DNA of 44,098 nt from Candidatus Endomicrobiellum siamense. Its GTDB lineage: Bacteria > Elusimicrobiota > Endomicrobiia > Endomicrobiales > Endomicrobiaceae. Below, piece by piece: positions 9,267 to 17,680 of this stretch; position 1 is the stretch's first letter; the number at the start of each line of letters is the position of its first letter. The position numbers and the translations under genes are program-made. The stretch spans positions 1-44,098 of the forward strand of contig JAIRXS010000016.1 of the NCBI GenBank assembly GCA_031268145.1, written 5' to 3'. Under the pieces are notes generated by a model. That model did not search any database, had not been told where the DNA came from, and saw nothing but the letters and a program-made list of their open reading frames with translations.

Positions 9267-11420
9267 TCATTTGCCAATAACTTCAAGACTAATTCTTTTA
9301 AGTTCGCTATCTATTTTTAATACTTTAACTTTTAAAGTATCACCTACAGAAACAATCCCATGAGGATTTTTAACAAATTTTGAACTTAATTTTGAAATAT
9401 GCACAAGTCCATCTTGATGGACGCCGATATCTATAAAAGCGCCGAAGTTAGTAACATTGGTAACAGTGCCGTCAAGTATCATATTTTCTTTTAAATCTTC
9501 TACAGTATTTATATCTTCACTAAATTCTACTGTTGAAAAATCTTTTCTTGGATCCACTCCCGGTTTTTTTAATTCTGTGATAATATCATTTAATGTCAAA
9601 AGACCTATATCTTTAGTAATATATTTCTTGGTATCAATTTTTTTTATAAGTTCTTGATTGCCTATTAAACCAGTAATATCAACAGACAAATCTTTTGCCA
9701 TTTGCTCTACAATAGAATAAATTTCAGGGTGAACAACAGAGTTATCTAAAGGATTTGAGCCTTCTGAAATTCTTAAAAAACCTGCACACTGTTTAAATGT
9801 CTTTTCTCCAAACAGAGAAACTTTCATAAGATCATTTTTATTTTTAAAAGAACCATTTTGAAGTCTATAATTTACAATATTTTTCGCAACCAGTTTTCCT
9901 ATACCAGAAATATAGGATAATAATTCAACTGATGCAGAATTTAAGTTAGCTCCTACATAATTAACTGCAGATTCAACTGTAGCATCTAACTGTTTTTTTA
10001 ATTGTATTTGGTTTACGTCGTGTTGGTATTGCCCTACTCCTATAGACTTAGGATCTATCTTTACAAGCTCTGCTAAAGGATCCTGCAATCTTCTTGCTAT
10101 ACTTATTGCTCCTCTAACAGTAACATCTAAATTTGGAAACTCCAAAGACGCAAGCACAGAAGCAGAATATACAGAAGCACCTGCTTCACTTACTGTTACA
10201 ACTTTTGAATTTAAATTATATTTTTTTACAACAGCTTTTACAAAAGCAATTGTTTCTTTTGATGCTGTGCCATTACCAATTGATATAAGCTCTACATAGT
10301 ATTCTTTTATTAAATCTACTAATATATCCTCAGCTTCTTGAATTTTCGCTTGTGGTTGATGAGGGAAAATTGCATGGTATTCTTTAAAGTTTCCATTTTC
10401 ATCTATAACAACAACTTTACAACCTGTTCTAAAACCAGGATCTATACCCATTATAATTTTATACCCAGCTGGCGCTGCAAGTAAAAGATTTTTTGCATTT
10501 TTAGCAAAAACATCTATTGCATCTCTGTCAGCTTCATTCATTTTTGCTAAAAATACTTCTACCTGTAAAGATGGGTATAAATGTCTATCATATGCAGTTT
10601 TTACAGCAGTGTAAAGCTCAGGATAAAATAAAGATCTATTGTTTATTGCTACCTTTGCAAGTATTAAATCTACAGCTTGATCATCGTCTACAACTATTTT
10701 CCAAGATAAAACTTGTTCTTTAGAACCGCGCCTTATTGCAAGTAGTCTATGACTAGGGGCAGTCTTTAATGACTCATTATAATCATAATACATATCGTAT
10801 TTAGTTTTAAGATTCTCTACAGCTTTTGTGGCTTTAGACCTAATACTTCCTGTTGAAATTATAAAATTTCTAACCATACCCCTAATATTGGCATTATCTG
10901 ATATTTGTTCAGCTACAATATCTATTGCGCCAGAAACAGCTTTTTCTATAGTATCAACACCCTTTTCTAAATTTAAGTATTTTTTTATGATATTTTCTCT
11001 ATTTTCTTTCATAGAACGTTTCTGTTCCATAATTTCTATAGCAAGAGACTCTAATCCATTAGCTTTTGCAATCGTTGCTTTTGTTTGTCTTTTTGGTTTG
11101 TACGGCAAATAGATATCTTCCAATTTAGTTTTTTCTTTGCATTGTTCTATTTGTTTTTTTAGTTCTGGAGTAAGTTTTTTTTGTTCTTGTATACCATTTA
11201 ATATAGTTTCTTTTCTGGCTTGAAGCTCTACATAATACTGCAATTTATCCGCAATGTCTCTTACATTAATCTCAGACAAATTCCCTGTCTTTTCTTTTCT
11301 ATATCTAGAAATAAAAGGTACAGTATCCCCATCACTTAACATACTAACAGTATTTTTAACGCCAATTTCAGGCAAGCTCAAATCTGTTGAAATCCAATTT
11401 ATTATCTCATCTGCATCCAT
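9267..11420 (-). CDS. tex: Tex-like transcription accessory / RNA-binding protein
   Basis: 717 residues with the full Tex order: an N-terminal helical domain (VPFISRYRKEKTGNL; IYLPYKPKRQTKATIA), a YqgF-like RNase H fold (IMGIDPGFRTGCKVVVID), helix-hairpin-helix repeats (YISGIGKLVAKNIVNYR) and a C-terminal S1 domain (GTVTNVTNFGAFIDIGVHQDGLVHISKLS). Tex proteins bind nucleic acid and associate with the transcription machinery; the exact role varies among species. The length is slightly shorter than the usual 720-780. GGAG is eight bases before the ATG. The upstream CDF transporter gene ends 14 bases before, so the two are likely co-transcribed. Confidence 0.93.
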   Translation of the reverse strand: MDADEIINWISTDLSLPEIGVKNTVSMLSDGDTVPFISRYRKEKTGNLSEINVRDIADKLQYYVELQARKETILNGIQEQKKLTPELKKQIEQCKEKTKLEDIYLPYKPKRQTKATIAKANGLESLAIEIMEQKRSMKENRENIIKKYLNLEKGVDTIEKAVSGAIDIVAEQISDNANIRGMVRNFIISTGSIRSKATKAVENLKTKYDMYYDYNESLKTAPSHRLLAIRRGSKEQVLSWKIVVDDDQAVDLILAKVAINNRSLFYPELYTAVKTAYDRHLYPSLQVEVFLAKMNEADRDAIDVFAKNAKNLLLAAPAGYKIIMGIDPGFRTGCKVVVIDENGNFKEYHAIFPHQPQAKIQEAEDILVDLIKEYYVELISIGNGTASKETIAFVKAVVKKYNLNSKVVTVSEAGASVYSASVLASLEFPNLDVTVRGAISIARRLQDPLAELVKIDPKSIGVGQYQHDVNQIQLKKQLDATVESAVNYVGANLNSASVELLSYISGIGKLVAKNIVNYRLQNGSFKNKNDLMKVSLFGEKTFKQCAGFLRISEGSNPLDNSVVHPEIYSIVEQMAKDLSVDITGLIGNQELIKKIDTKKYITKDIGLLTLNDIITELKKPGVDPRKDFSTVEFSEDINTVEDLKENMILDGTVTNVTNFGAFIDIGVHQDGLVHISKLSSKFVKNPHGIVSVGDTLKVKVLKIDSELKRISLEVIGK

Positions 11421-11434
11421 ATAGTCTCTCCAGT

Positions 11435-12391
11435 TTATTTTTTAACGTTTTCTAATCTACAAGCTTTTATTAAACAACCTTCCTGACATTTTAACGTACA
11501 TGTATTATCGCAAGGCTCCACATGAACTGTAGCAGTAACATTTTCTAATATCTTAGAAATTTCATACTTAATTTTCTCTGTTATTTCATGAGATTGTAAA
11601 ACGCTCATTTGTGGTTTAACCAATATATGAAACTCAACAAACCTTTTATTGCCAGCTTTGCGAGTTTTTAAAGCATGATAACCTGAAATACTCATACTCG
11701 TTGTCTCTATTATTTCTTCTATAAGTTTAACTTCATCCTCCGGAAGACTCACGTCAAATAAGTCTTTAGCAGATTTAAGAATAAGTTTGTAAGCAGTTTT
11801 AACTATTATGAACGCTATAAAAATAGCTGCAACAGAATCTAACCAATAGATATTTATTTTTGGCAAAAAAAATTCAAACCCAGCAATTATAAACAACGCG
11901 ATCATAACACCTAAAGAAGTGTAAACATCTGTCCTTAAATGCCATGCGTCAGCTTCTATAGCAATAGAATCTTCTTTCTTTGACACTATAAAAAGTTTTT
12001 TTGAAATAAAAAAATTTACGCTTGCAGAAAAAAACATAGCTAAAACACCAGCTATAGGCATTTGCATTTCTAAAGGATTTAAAAGTTTATCAACTGCTTC
12101 ACAAATAATATAAATAGCTACTACAAAAATAAGGACAGCCTCTATAGTGCCTGAAACATTCTCGAATTTACCATAGCCATACGGATGTTGTTTATCAGCA
12201 GGTTTTGCAGCTTCTTGCACAGCAAAATAAGCTATCAATGAAGCGACTAAGTCTACCAAAGAATGAGCAGCCTCAGAAATAATTGATATTGAACCTATAA
12301 ACAAACCAACAAAGAGCTTACTTAATGTTAAAACAATATTAGAAAATACAGATAGTCTTGCTGTTTTTATAGATTTATTTAAAACGCTCAT
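11435..12391 (-). CDS. cation diffusion facilitator family transporter with Cys-rich tail
   Basis: 318 residues from the ATG at 12391, which has AGGA upstream; an in-frame ATG at 12415 overlaps the previous gene and lacks a ribosome site. CDF proteins export divalent metals such as Zn, Fe, Mn or Co in exchange for protons. Several membrane spans carry the metal-site pairs, HSLVD in the second span and HLRTD in a later one, and the usual HPYGYGKFE loop is present. The cytoplasmic C-terminal domain (GYHALKTRKAGNKRFVEFHI) ends in an unusual tail, CDNTCTLKCQEGCLIKAC, with five cysteines spaced 3-3-3-4 residues apart. Metal specificity cannot be read from this. Confidence 0.88.
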   Translation of the reverse strand: MSVLNKSIKTARLSVFSNIVLTLSKLFVGLFIGSISIISEAAHSLVDLVASLIAYFAVQEAAKPADKQHPYGYGKFENVSGTIEAVLIFVVAIYIICEAVDKLLNPLEMQMPIAGVLAMFFSASVNFFISKKLFIVSKKEDSIAIEADAWHLRTDVYTSLGVMIALFIIAGFEFFLPKINIYWLDSVAAIFIAFIIVKTAYKLILKSAKDLFDVSLPEDEVKLIEEIIETTSMSISGYHALKTRKAGNKRFVEFHILVKPQMSVLQSHEITEKIKYEISKILENVTATVHVEPCDNTCTLKCQEGCLIKACRLENVKK

Positions 12392-12404
12392 AAAAAAAAT
12401 TTTC

Positions 12405-13157
12405 CTATTTTTCATTACTAAAAGATGTTAGCTTTGCAGATATCACTCCTATATTGATTTCAACCTTTACATAAACAGGCAATTTTTTTGCATCTGCAGT
12501 AATCCATATAAATATTTTACCATCTAAGTCAATTGCACTGTTTTGATAAATTAAAGGCTCTATCACAAAACAATTTCGTTGCCCAAAAATTGTATTTAAT
12601 TGTTCTTTTTTTAAAACTTTAACAGTCATTGGACTAGAAATATTTTGTGAATGTAAGTTTAAAATATATTTATAGCCTACTTTTAAATCAAGCGTTCTAA
12701 TACAATATAAAATAGCTAAAATATCCTTTGCATCTTTTAAAGTTTTCCCTTCCTTTATTACTCCAGAGCTATTTAATCTATAGTTTTGTTTTTGTGGATC
12801 AAATATAACTTGTTCATATCGTTGCTTGCCATCTTGAAATATTTTAGAAATGAACTCAAAAGAGTACTTAGCATTGCACTCAAATAAAGATTCAAATTTA
12901 GCATTAAGAGAAAACATAGAAGACAAAAAATCGTTCGTTACCACACTTAAACTAGCATAACGAGCTTTTATTCCATTTATATCTTTAAACTCTTTAAGAG
13001 TTAAACTAGCTTCCCCAACAGGGAGCATATTCCACGTAAGTGTATAACCTATTTTTTCAAATTCTGTAGCTTGTAATATATTTGATTGATTTGCAACGAA
13101 CAAATTTATTGAAAAAAACCAAAGTACACATAATAATACATTAACTTTCTTTAACAT
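12405..13157 (-). CDS. DUF3108 domain-containing exported protein
   Basis: 250 residues. It has an N-terminal signal peptide (VNVLLCVLWFFSINLFVA), then the DUF3108 pattern: GYTLTWNMLPVGEASLTLKE, FESLFECNAKYSFEFISKIFQDGK, DILAILYCIRTLDLKVG and a C-terminal FIWITADAKKLPVYVKVEINIG. DUF3108 proteins are predicted periplasmic beta-rich proteins resembling LolA-type folds, but no activity is established. The gene overlaps the end of gmhB by 17 bases, placing it in the envelope gene run from the PIG-L gene down to tex. Confidence 0.8.
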   Translation of the reverse strand: MLKKVNVLLCVLWFFSINLFVANQSNILQATEFEKIGYTLTWNMLPVGEASLTLKEFKDINGIKARYASLSVVTNDFLSSMFSLNAKFESLFECNAKYSFEFISKIFQDGKQRYEQVIFDPQKQNYRLNSSGVIKEGKTLKDAKDILAILYCIRTLDLKVGYKYILNLHSQNISSPMTVKVLKKEQLNTIFGQRNCFVIEPLIYQNSAIDLDGKIFIWITADAKKLPVYVKVEINIGVISAKLTSFSNEK

Positions 13158-13722
13158 TTTTATTATCTCTAACTATAAAATTAGCCGCTTGGTTTAAACT
13201 TCTGCATATAGCTAAAGGTTTTATTTTTTCTTGGATTATTTTTTTTTGTTGTTTTTTCCCATGTCCGGTAAGCACTAGTATACCTTTTCCGCCCATATTA
13301 AAACCCAATAAATAATCCCTGATACTATCTCCGACTACATAAGATTTTTTTAAATCTATATTAAAATCTTTAGAACCTTGTACTACCATACCTATTTTTG
13401 GTTTTCTGCATTTACACTTATCTTCATCTATATGAGGACAAAAATATATACCGTCAACAACTGCACCTTGTTCTTTTAAAAGGTCTAAAAATTTTTTATG
13501 GATTTTATCTAAATCTTTTATTGTAAACATGCCTCTTGCAATACCAGACTGATTTGTTACAACTATTACTTTAAAGCCAGCTTTTTTAAGTTTATTAATG
13601 CATTCTGCAGCATAAGAATAAAGCTTAATTTGACTAGGAGAACTTAAGTAGTTCTTATCATAAATAAGAGTACCATCCCTATCTAAAAAGACTGCAGGAC
13701 ATTTATTATACTGCTTTCCCAT
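13141..13722 (-). CDS. gmhB: D-glycero-D-manno-heptose 1,7-bisphosphate 7-phosphatase
   Basis: A 193-residue HAD-family phosphatase that removes the C7 phosphate from heptose bisphosphate on the way to ADP-heptose for the LPS core. The catalytic motif FLDRDGTL (D14, D16), the second motif VVTNQSG, the zinc knuckle C95-P-H97 with C103 and C105, and the late motif VVGDSIRDYLLG are all present. AGGA lies eight bases before the ATG, inside the last codons of lpxK, so the two overlap by 40 bases and are translationally linked. Its presence suggests that the core contains heptose; other heptose genes are not in the window. Confidence 0.9.
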   Translation of the reverse strand: MGKQYNKCPAVFLDRDGTLIYDKNYLSSPSQIKLYSYAAECINKLKKAGFKVIVVTNQSGIARGMFTIKDLDKIHKKFLDLLKEQGAVVDGIYFCPHIDEDKCKCRKPKIGMVVQGSKDFNIDLKKSYVVGDSIRDYLLGFNMGGKGILVLTGHGKKQQKKIIQEKIKPLAICRSLNQAANFIVRDNKNVKES

Positions 13723-14693
13723 TGTTCTTTTCCTGTTATAAATTTCGGAGTTACTTTTAAAACCACAATTTTTCTTTTTATATCTTCATCAATATTGTCA
13801 AGCTTTACAGCATCTTTAGCGGTAACAATAAAATAAGCATTTTTATATTTTTTAATTACATCGTTTAAGAATTTATTGTCAAATACACTGTGATCTTTTA
13901 AAATTATACTGTCTTTTATTTCTAAGCCTGATTTTAAAATACAATTCTCAAAACCGTTTGCAAAACCAATAGCACTTAAAGAATATAAATTTGACTCTTT
14001 TAAAACTCTAATATCAAAATTTGTTTTTAAATCTAAACTCGTATACTCAAAATTATCATAATAAGTTACTATAGAATCTTTCTCTGTTAAAGACAATATT
14101 TCATTTCTTAAGCTTGCTAATTGCGTTTGACTTATCATATCAGAGTTGGTTAACATTATGATATCAGCTCTTTTTAAAGCCTTTATAGGTTCTCTTAAAA
14201 TTCCAGCAGGTAGTAGCATACCATTGCCAAAGGGATTAAAAGCATTTATACAAACTATATCTAAATCTCTTTGTATACTCCAATGCTGAAAACCGTCGTC
14301 TAAAACATACACATCTGTATTTATCTTATTTTCAAATTTTCTAGCATTGCAGTACCTGTTTGTCCCAACAATAACAAAAGTTTCTGGAACACTTTTTGCT
14401 ATTAACATTGGCTCATCGCCACTTATAGTAACATCTAAATTAGTAGTACCATTTTTTAACAATACTGTTTTTTTAGCTTTTCTTAAGTATCCTCTAGTTA
14501 AAACTGTAGGCTTTACTTTATTTTTAACTAAAAACTTTAAAAGCTCTATTACTATAGGAGTTTTACCTGTACCTCCTACAGTTATGTTGCCAACACTTAT
14601 TACAGGTTTTTGTAATCTTTTTGGTTTGCTTAAATTTTTATCTAATTTATACAAAAAAGAATAAACTAGAGATAATGGATATAAAGCTTTCAT
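13683..14693 (-). CDS. lpxK: tetraacyldisaccharide 4'-kinase
   Basis: 336 residues. LpxK phosphorylates the 4' position of the tetra-acylated lipid A disaccharide at the inner membrane, giving lipid IVA. The P-loop region SVGNITVGGTGKTPIVIELL lies at 33-52, followed by LTRGYLRK, the conserved SGDEPMLIAK and VYVLDDGFQHW, and the segment FNPFGNGMLLPAGILREP. The length fits (about 320-340). The start ATG overlaps the stop of the upstream glycosyltransferase by 4 bases. It sits far from lpxB and lpxC but in the same window, completing the pathway from UDP-GlcNAc to lipid IVA. Confidence 0.95.
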   Translation of the reverse strand: MKALYPLSLVYSFLYKLDKNLSKPKRLQKPVISVGNITVGGTGKTPIVIELLKFLVKNKVKPTVLTRGYLRKAKKTVLLKNGTTNLDVTISGDEPMLIAKSVPETFVIVGTNRYCNARKFENKINTDVYVLDDGFQHWSIQRDLDIVCINAFNPFGNGMLLPAGILREPIKALKRADIIMLTNSDMISQTQLASLRNEILSLTEKDSIVTYYDNFEYTSLDLKTNFDIRVLKESNLYSLSAIGFANGFENCILKSGLEIKDSIILKDHSVFDNKFLNDVIKKYKNAYFIVTAKDAVKLDNIDEDIKRKIVVLKVTPKFITGKEQWESSIINVLQSF

Positions 14694-15442
14694 TTATTTT
14701 CTAATTCCCAAAGTTTTACGTATTTCATTAAAGTGTAAAATGAAGAATAAAGCAATGCAAGTATTAAACCTGTAATACCATCCAAAAAACCTTTTTTCAT
14801 TACGTACATTTTAATGAAGATGACAATAGGATTTACTACCAAATTTACTAATTTAAACTTCTTACCTCTTTGAAACATTTCTTTTGAACGCAAATCGCTA
14901 TAAAAGTCAGATTTTTTAATAAAACTTTTTATGCTGTCATAAGGATAATGTAGAATGTCACCTTTAAAATAAAACTTTTCGCCTTTATAATCTATATCTT
15001 CATGAACAAGTTGATCTTTATATTTTACTTTGTTTTTGTTAAGCAAAATTGGGTGTCTATAATCTGGATACCAGCCAGAATGCATAATCCACTTATTTAT
15101 GAATCTACTTTTTCTTGGAGCAATATAAGCGTCAAATTTTAGAGAATTTTTAAGTACATACTCTATTTCATCTTTTAAATGTTGAGATATTACTTCGTCA
15201 GAATCAAGACATACAACCCATTGATAAGAGCATTGCTGTAAAGCAAAATTCCTCTGTTTGCCAAAATATTCAAACTTATTCTGGACAACTTTACAGTCAA
15301 AAGATTTGGCAATTTCTAAAGTAGCGTCTGTACTAAAATCATCTATAATTATAATTTCATCAGTCCACTTAATGCTTTCTATGCATTCTTTTATATGTTG
15401 ACTTGAGTTTTTAGTTAATACATAAGCTGATACTTTATCCAT
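14690..15442 (-). CDS. family 2 glycosyltransferase, WaaE/KdtX-like
   Basis: 250 residues. The GT2 fold is shown by VSAYVLTKNSSQHIKECIESI, the nucleotide site IIIDDFSTDATLEIAKSF, and the metal-binding LDSDE in WVVCLDSDEVI. Then come PRKSRFINKWIMHSGWYPD and LVHEDIDYKGEKFYFKGDILHYPYDS, which are typical of WaaE-like LPS core beta-1,4-glucosyltransferases. A hydrophobic C-terminal segment (FLDGITGLILALLYSSFYTL) may anchor it to the membrane. It overlaps lpxK by 4 bases, so a role in adding the first sugars to lipid A or Kdo is likely; the exact sugar is not known. Confidence 0.85.
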   Translation of the reverse strand: MDKVSAYVLTKNSSQHIKECIESIKWTDEIIIIDDFSTDATLEIAKSFDCKVVQNKFEYFGKQRNFALQQCSYQWVVCLDSDEVISQHLKDEIEYVLKNSLKFDAYIAPRKSRFINKWIMHSGWYPDYRHPILLNKNKVKYKDQLVHEDIDYKGEKFYFKGDILHYPYDSIKSFIKKSDFYSDLRSKEMFQRGKKFKLVNLVVNPIVIFIKMYVMKKGFLDGITGLILALLYSSFYTLMKYVKLWELENK

Positions 15443-15460
15443 TTAAATTGTCCTATAAAA

Positions 15461-16570
15461 CTAATGCCTTAATATTTTTTCATAAACCTCTAAAGTATTT
15501 TTTACAGTATTTTCTAAAACAAATTTTTCTTTAACAAACTTTTTGCCTTCTCTTCCCATCTGTTTTGCAATATCAGGATTTAAAATAAGTTTTTTTATCG
15601 CATTTGCAACCTGAACAGAATTTTTAGGACTAACCATAATGCCTGTAACACCATCTATAAATGCTTCAGTGTTTCCGCCAATATTTGTAACAATTACAGG
15701 TTTTTCTAGAGATTGGGCTTCCACAACAACATTTGGCATACCTTCAGTATCCCAGGCAAGTAAACAAAAAATATCCATAGATAACATATATTTAGGTACA
15801 TTATCATTATCTTGGTAACCCGTAAAATAAACTATATCATCAACATTAAGCTTTTTTGCGTAAGCCTGTTGTTCCTGCAAACCTTTACCTGAACCTACTA
15901 TTAAATATCTTAAATCAGAAAACTCTTCTTTTAGCATTTTAGCTGCTTCCATAAGATGTATCTGACCTTTGCCCATAAAATCTACAATTTGAGAAACTGT
16001 ACCAATAACTTTTTTATTCTCTAAAGAATACGCTTTTATAATATCGCTATAATCTATGTTTTTATTAAATTTTTCAAAATTTACCCCATTATAAACTACT
16101 TTAATTTTCTTAACATCAACTTTTTCATATTTTATTAGACCATTAGCAACAGCTTGCGAAACAGTTATAACAGCGTCTACAAATTTATAATGGTTTTTAC
16201 TTATAAAACTATGTCTAGTATCTTGTCTTCTATGAAAAACTACTTTAATTTTATTTAAACATAAAAATTTTACTAAAAGAGCAGTCCAATATAGTTTCCC
16301 TTGGTGAACATGTAATATATTTACATTGTTTTTTTTTATAATTTTTACTAGTCTTAAAATAGCACTAGGATCAAAAGAATTAGCAGCTTTAAATGCTTTT
16401 AGCTTAATATTTTTTTTAAAAGCCTCTTGATATAATTTACTTCCATATGGAACTGCAACGATATTATCACAAAGACCTGACTTTTGTAAATTTTCTGCTA
16501 AAAGAAGTGTAGTTTTTTCTGCACCTCCAAAGGAATAAGAAGAAAAAATATGTAAAATTTTATATTTCAT
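15461..16570 (-). CDS. family 4 glycosyltransferase (GT-B fold)
   Basis: 369 residues. The N-terminal Rossmann half starts with ILHIFSSYSFGGAEKTTLLLAENL. The C-terminal half has GTVSQIVDFMGKGQIHLMEAAKML, LIVGSGKGLQEQ and the E-x7-E type motif near FCLLAWDTEGMPNVVVEAQSLEKPVIVTNIGGN, which are the marks of GT4 retaining transferases. The adjacent PIG-L deacetylase and WaaE-like transferase suggest LPS or other surface-glycan synthesis. The ATG overlaps the end of the deacetylase gene by 4 bases. Sugar donor and acceptor cannot be assigned. Confidence 0.88.
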   Translation of the reverse strand: MKYKILHIFSSYSFGGAEKTTLLLAENLQKSGLCDNIVAVPYGSKLYQEAFKKNIKLKAFKAANSFDPSAILRLVKIIKKNNVNILHVHQGKLYWTALLVKFLCLNKIKVVFHRRQDTRHSFISKNHYKFVDAVITVSQAVANGLIKYEKVDVKKIKVVYNGVNFEKFNKNIDYSDIIKAYSLENKKVIGTVSQIVDFMGKGQIHLMEAAKMLKEEFSDLRYLIVGSGKGLQEQQAYAKKLNVDDIVYFTGYQDNDNVPKYMLSMDIFCLLAWDTEGMPNVVVEAQSLEKPVIVTNIGGNTEAFIDGVTGIMVSPKNSVQVANAIKKLILNPDIAKQMGREGKKFVKEKFVLENTVKNTLEVYEKILRH

Positions 16571-17280
16571 TTAAACACTTTGTTCCAAAAAGATATATAT
16601 TCTTGAACTGTCATTTTAAGAAAAACTTCAGCATACATCATGCCCCGCTCTTTAACTTCACCCCAATACTGATTCAAACCTTGAGCAATTTTTATATAAT
16701 CTCTTGTGACAAGTTGAGTTTTATAGCATTCTATTGCCTGCCTTTTGATATCCCATTCTTTACTTATATCAAACAAACAGTTTGGATTTAACGGTGACCA
16801 CACAGAATAAGCGTAAACTATAAAATCCAAATTTATTTTCTTTTTTATTTTGTTAAGCGCCCAAGAAATAGCTATATGATCATCATGTTTGTCAAAAAAG
16901 AAAGGCAAAAAAATTGCTTCAGGTTTTACAGCATTTAAAACATTCTCTAAATTTTCCCTAAAATCTTTATTCCCATTTAAACTACGCGCAGGGAAATGCA
17001 TATAATGATTTTTTTTAGACCCTATTATTTCTGCAGATTTTTTAGATTCTTCCATTCTCTCTTGAGAATCTTTTGTACAAAAAACAATCTCTAAATGTCC
17101 ACCTGATTTTACATGTTTTACCAAAGTGCCAGCACAACCAACAGCTTCATCGTCTTGATGAGGAGCAATAGCCAAAACTTTATTAACATAAAGACTATCT
17201 TCTTTTGGAATAGAATAATTTATAAATACTTGAATATGTTCATAAAGTCTAAATAAATGTCTATTCTTTAAACATCTCAT
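16567..17280 (-). CDS. PIG-L family deacetylase
   Basis: 237 residues from the ATG at 17280, which is preceded by GGGGA; a TTG start four codons upstream is possible but would place the ribosome site inside the gene. PIG-L/LmbE enzymes remove N-acetyl groups from GlcNAc-type sugars with a zinc ion. The zinc motif reads LAIAPHQDDEAVGCAG (AHPDDE in most members), with the second ligand region FFDKHDDHIAISWALN. The gene begins the minus-strand run with GT4, GT2 and lpxK, so a sugar in LPS or its core is the likely substrate. Soluble; no signal peptide seen. Confidence 0.85.
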   Translation of the reverse strand: MRCLKNRHLFRLYEHIQVFINYSIPKEDSLYVNKVLAIAPHQDDEAVGCAGTLVKHVKSGGHLEIVFCTKDSQERMEESKKSAEIIGSKKNHYMHFPARSLNGNKDFRENLENVLNAVKPEAIFLPFFFDKHDDHIAISWALNKIKKKINLDFIVYAYSVWSPLNPNCLFDISKEWDIKRQAIECYKTQLVTRDYIKIAQGLNQYWGEVKERGMMYAEVFLKMTVQEYISFWNKVFK

Positions 17281-17298
17281 TATTTTCCCCAAAATTAA

Positions 17299-17329
17299 AT
17301 TATAAATAATAATGCAGATAGTTTATCAA
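17299..17329 (-). promoter_or_regulatory. possible promoter for the PIG-L/GT/lpxK operon
   Basis: On the minus strand TTGATA (17324-17329) and TATAAT (17299-17304) are 19 bases apart, just upstream of the deacetylase start. The spacer is long, so this is tentative. Confidence 0.35.
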
Positions 17330-17365
17330 ATTTTTAAGAAGCAACATAATAAAAATTTTCTCAAT

Positions 17366-17395
17366 TTGACTATGATTTGGCAAATTATGTACAAT
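17366..17395 (+). promoter_or_regulatory. sigma-70-type promoter for rpmB
   Basis: TTGACT (17366-17371) and TACAAT (17390-17395) are 18 bases apart, about 37 bases before the rpmB ATG. It is divergent from the PIG-L operon. Confidence 0.6.
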
Positions 17396-17431
17396 CTTTA
17401 GACATTGATATTATTGGGAGGAATGTAGAAA

Positions 17432-17623
17432 ATGTCTTATAAATGCGCAGTTTGTGGTAAAGGCTCGTCATTTGGTAATACTGTAAGTCACTCAAATAAA
17501 GCTTCAAAGAGACTTTTTAGACCTAATCTTCAAAATTTAAACATTATTGTAAACGGTAAAAAAACTCGCGAATATGTTTGCACTTCTTGTATTAAATCAA
17601 ACAAAGTAAAAAAAGCAATATGA
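17432..17623 (+). CDS. rpmB: 50S ribosomal protein bL28
   Basis: A 63-residue ribosomal protein of the large subunit. It starts [22 protein letters not shown], continues with the L28 core [13 protein letters not shown], and ends [15 protein letters not shown]. Both Cys pairs (CAVC and CTSC) are present, so this is the zinc-binding form. A strong GGGAGGAA ribosome site precedes the ATG. It is the only plus-strand gene between 3.1 and 34.4 kb and has its own promoter and terminator. Confidence 0.96.
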   Translation: MSYKCAVCGKGSSFGNTVSHSNKASKRLFRPNLQNLNIIVNGKKTREYVCTSCIKSNKVKKAI

Positions 17624-17637
17624 TTTTAATCTTGTAA

Positions 17638-17680
17638 ATAAAACACAGCTATTTTCAAATTTATAATAGCTGTGTTTTAT
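17638..17680. terminator. bidirectional intrinsic terminator after rpmB
   Basis: A perfect 16-base inverted repeat (17638-17653 and 17665-17680) closes an 11-base loop. The arms end in TTTTAT on one strand and carry AAAA on the other, so the hairpin can act in both directions. It separates rpmB from the convergent relA/spoT remnant. Confidence 0.85.
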
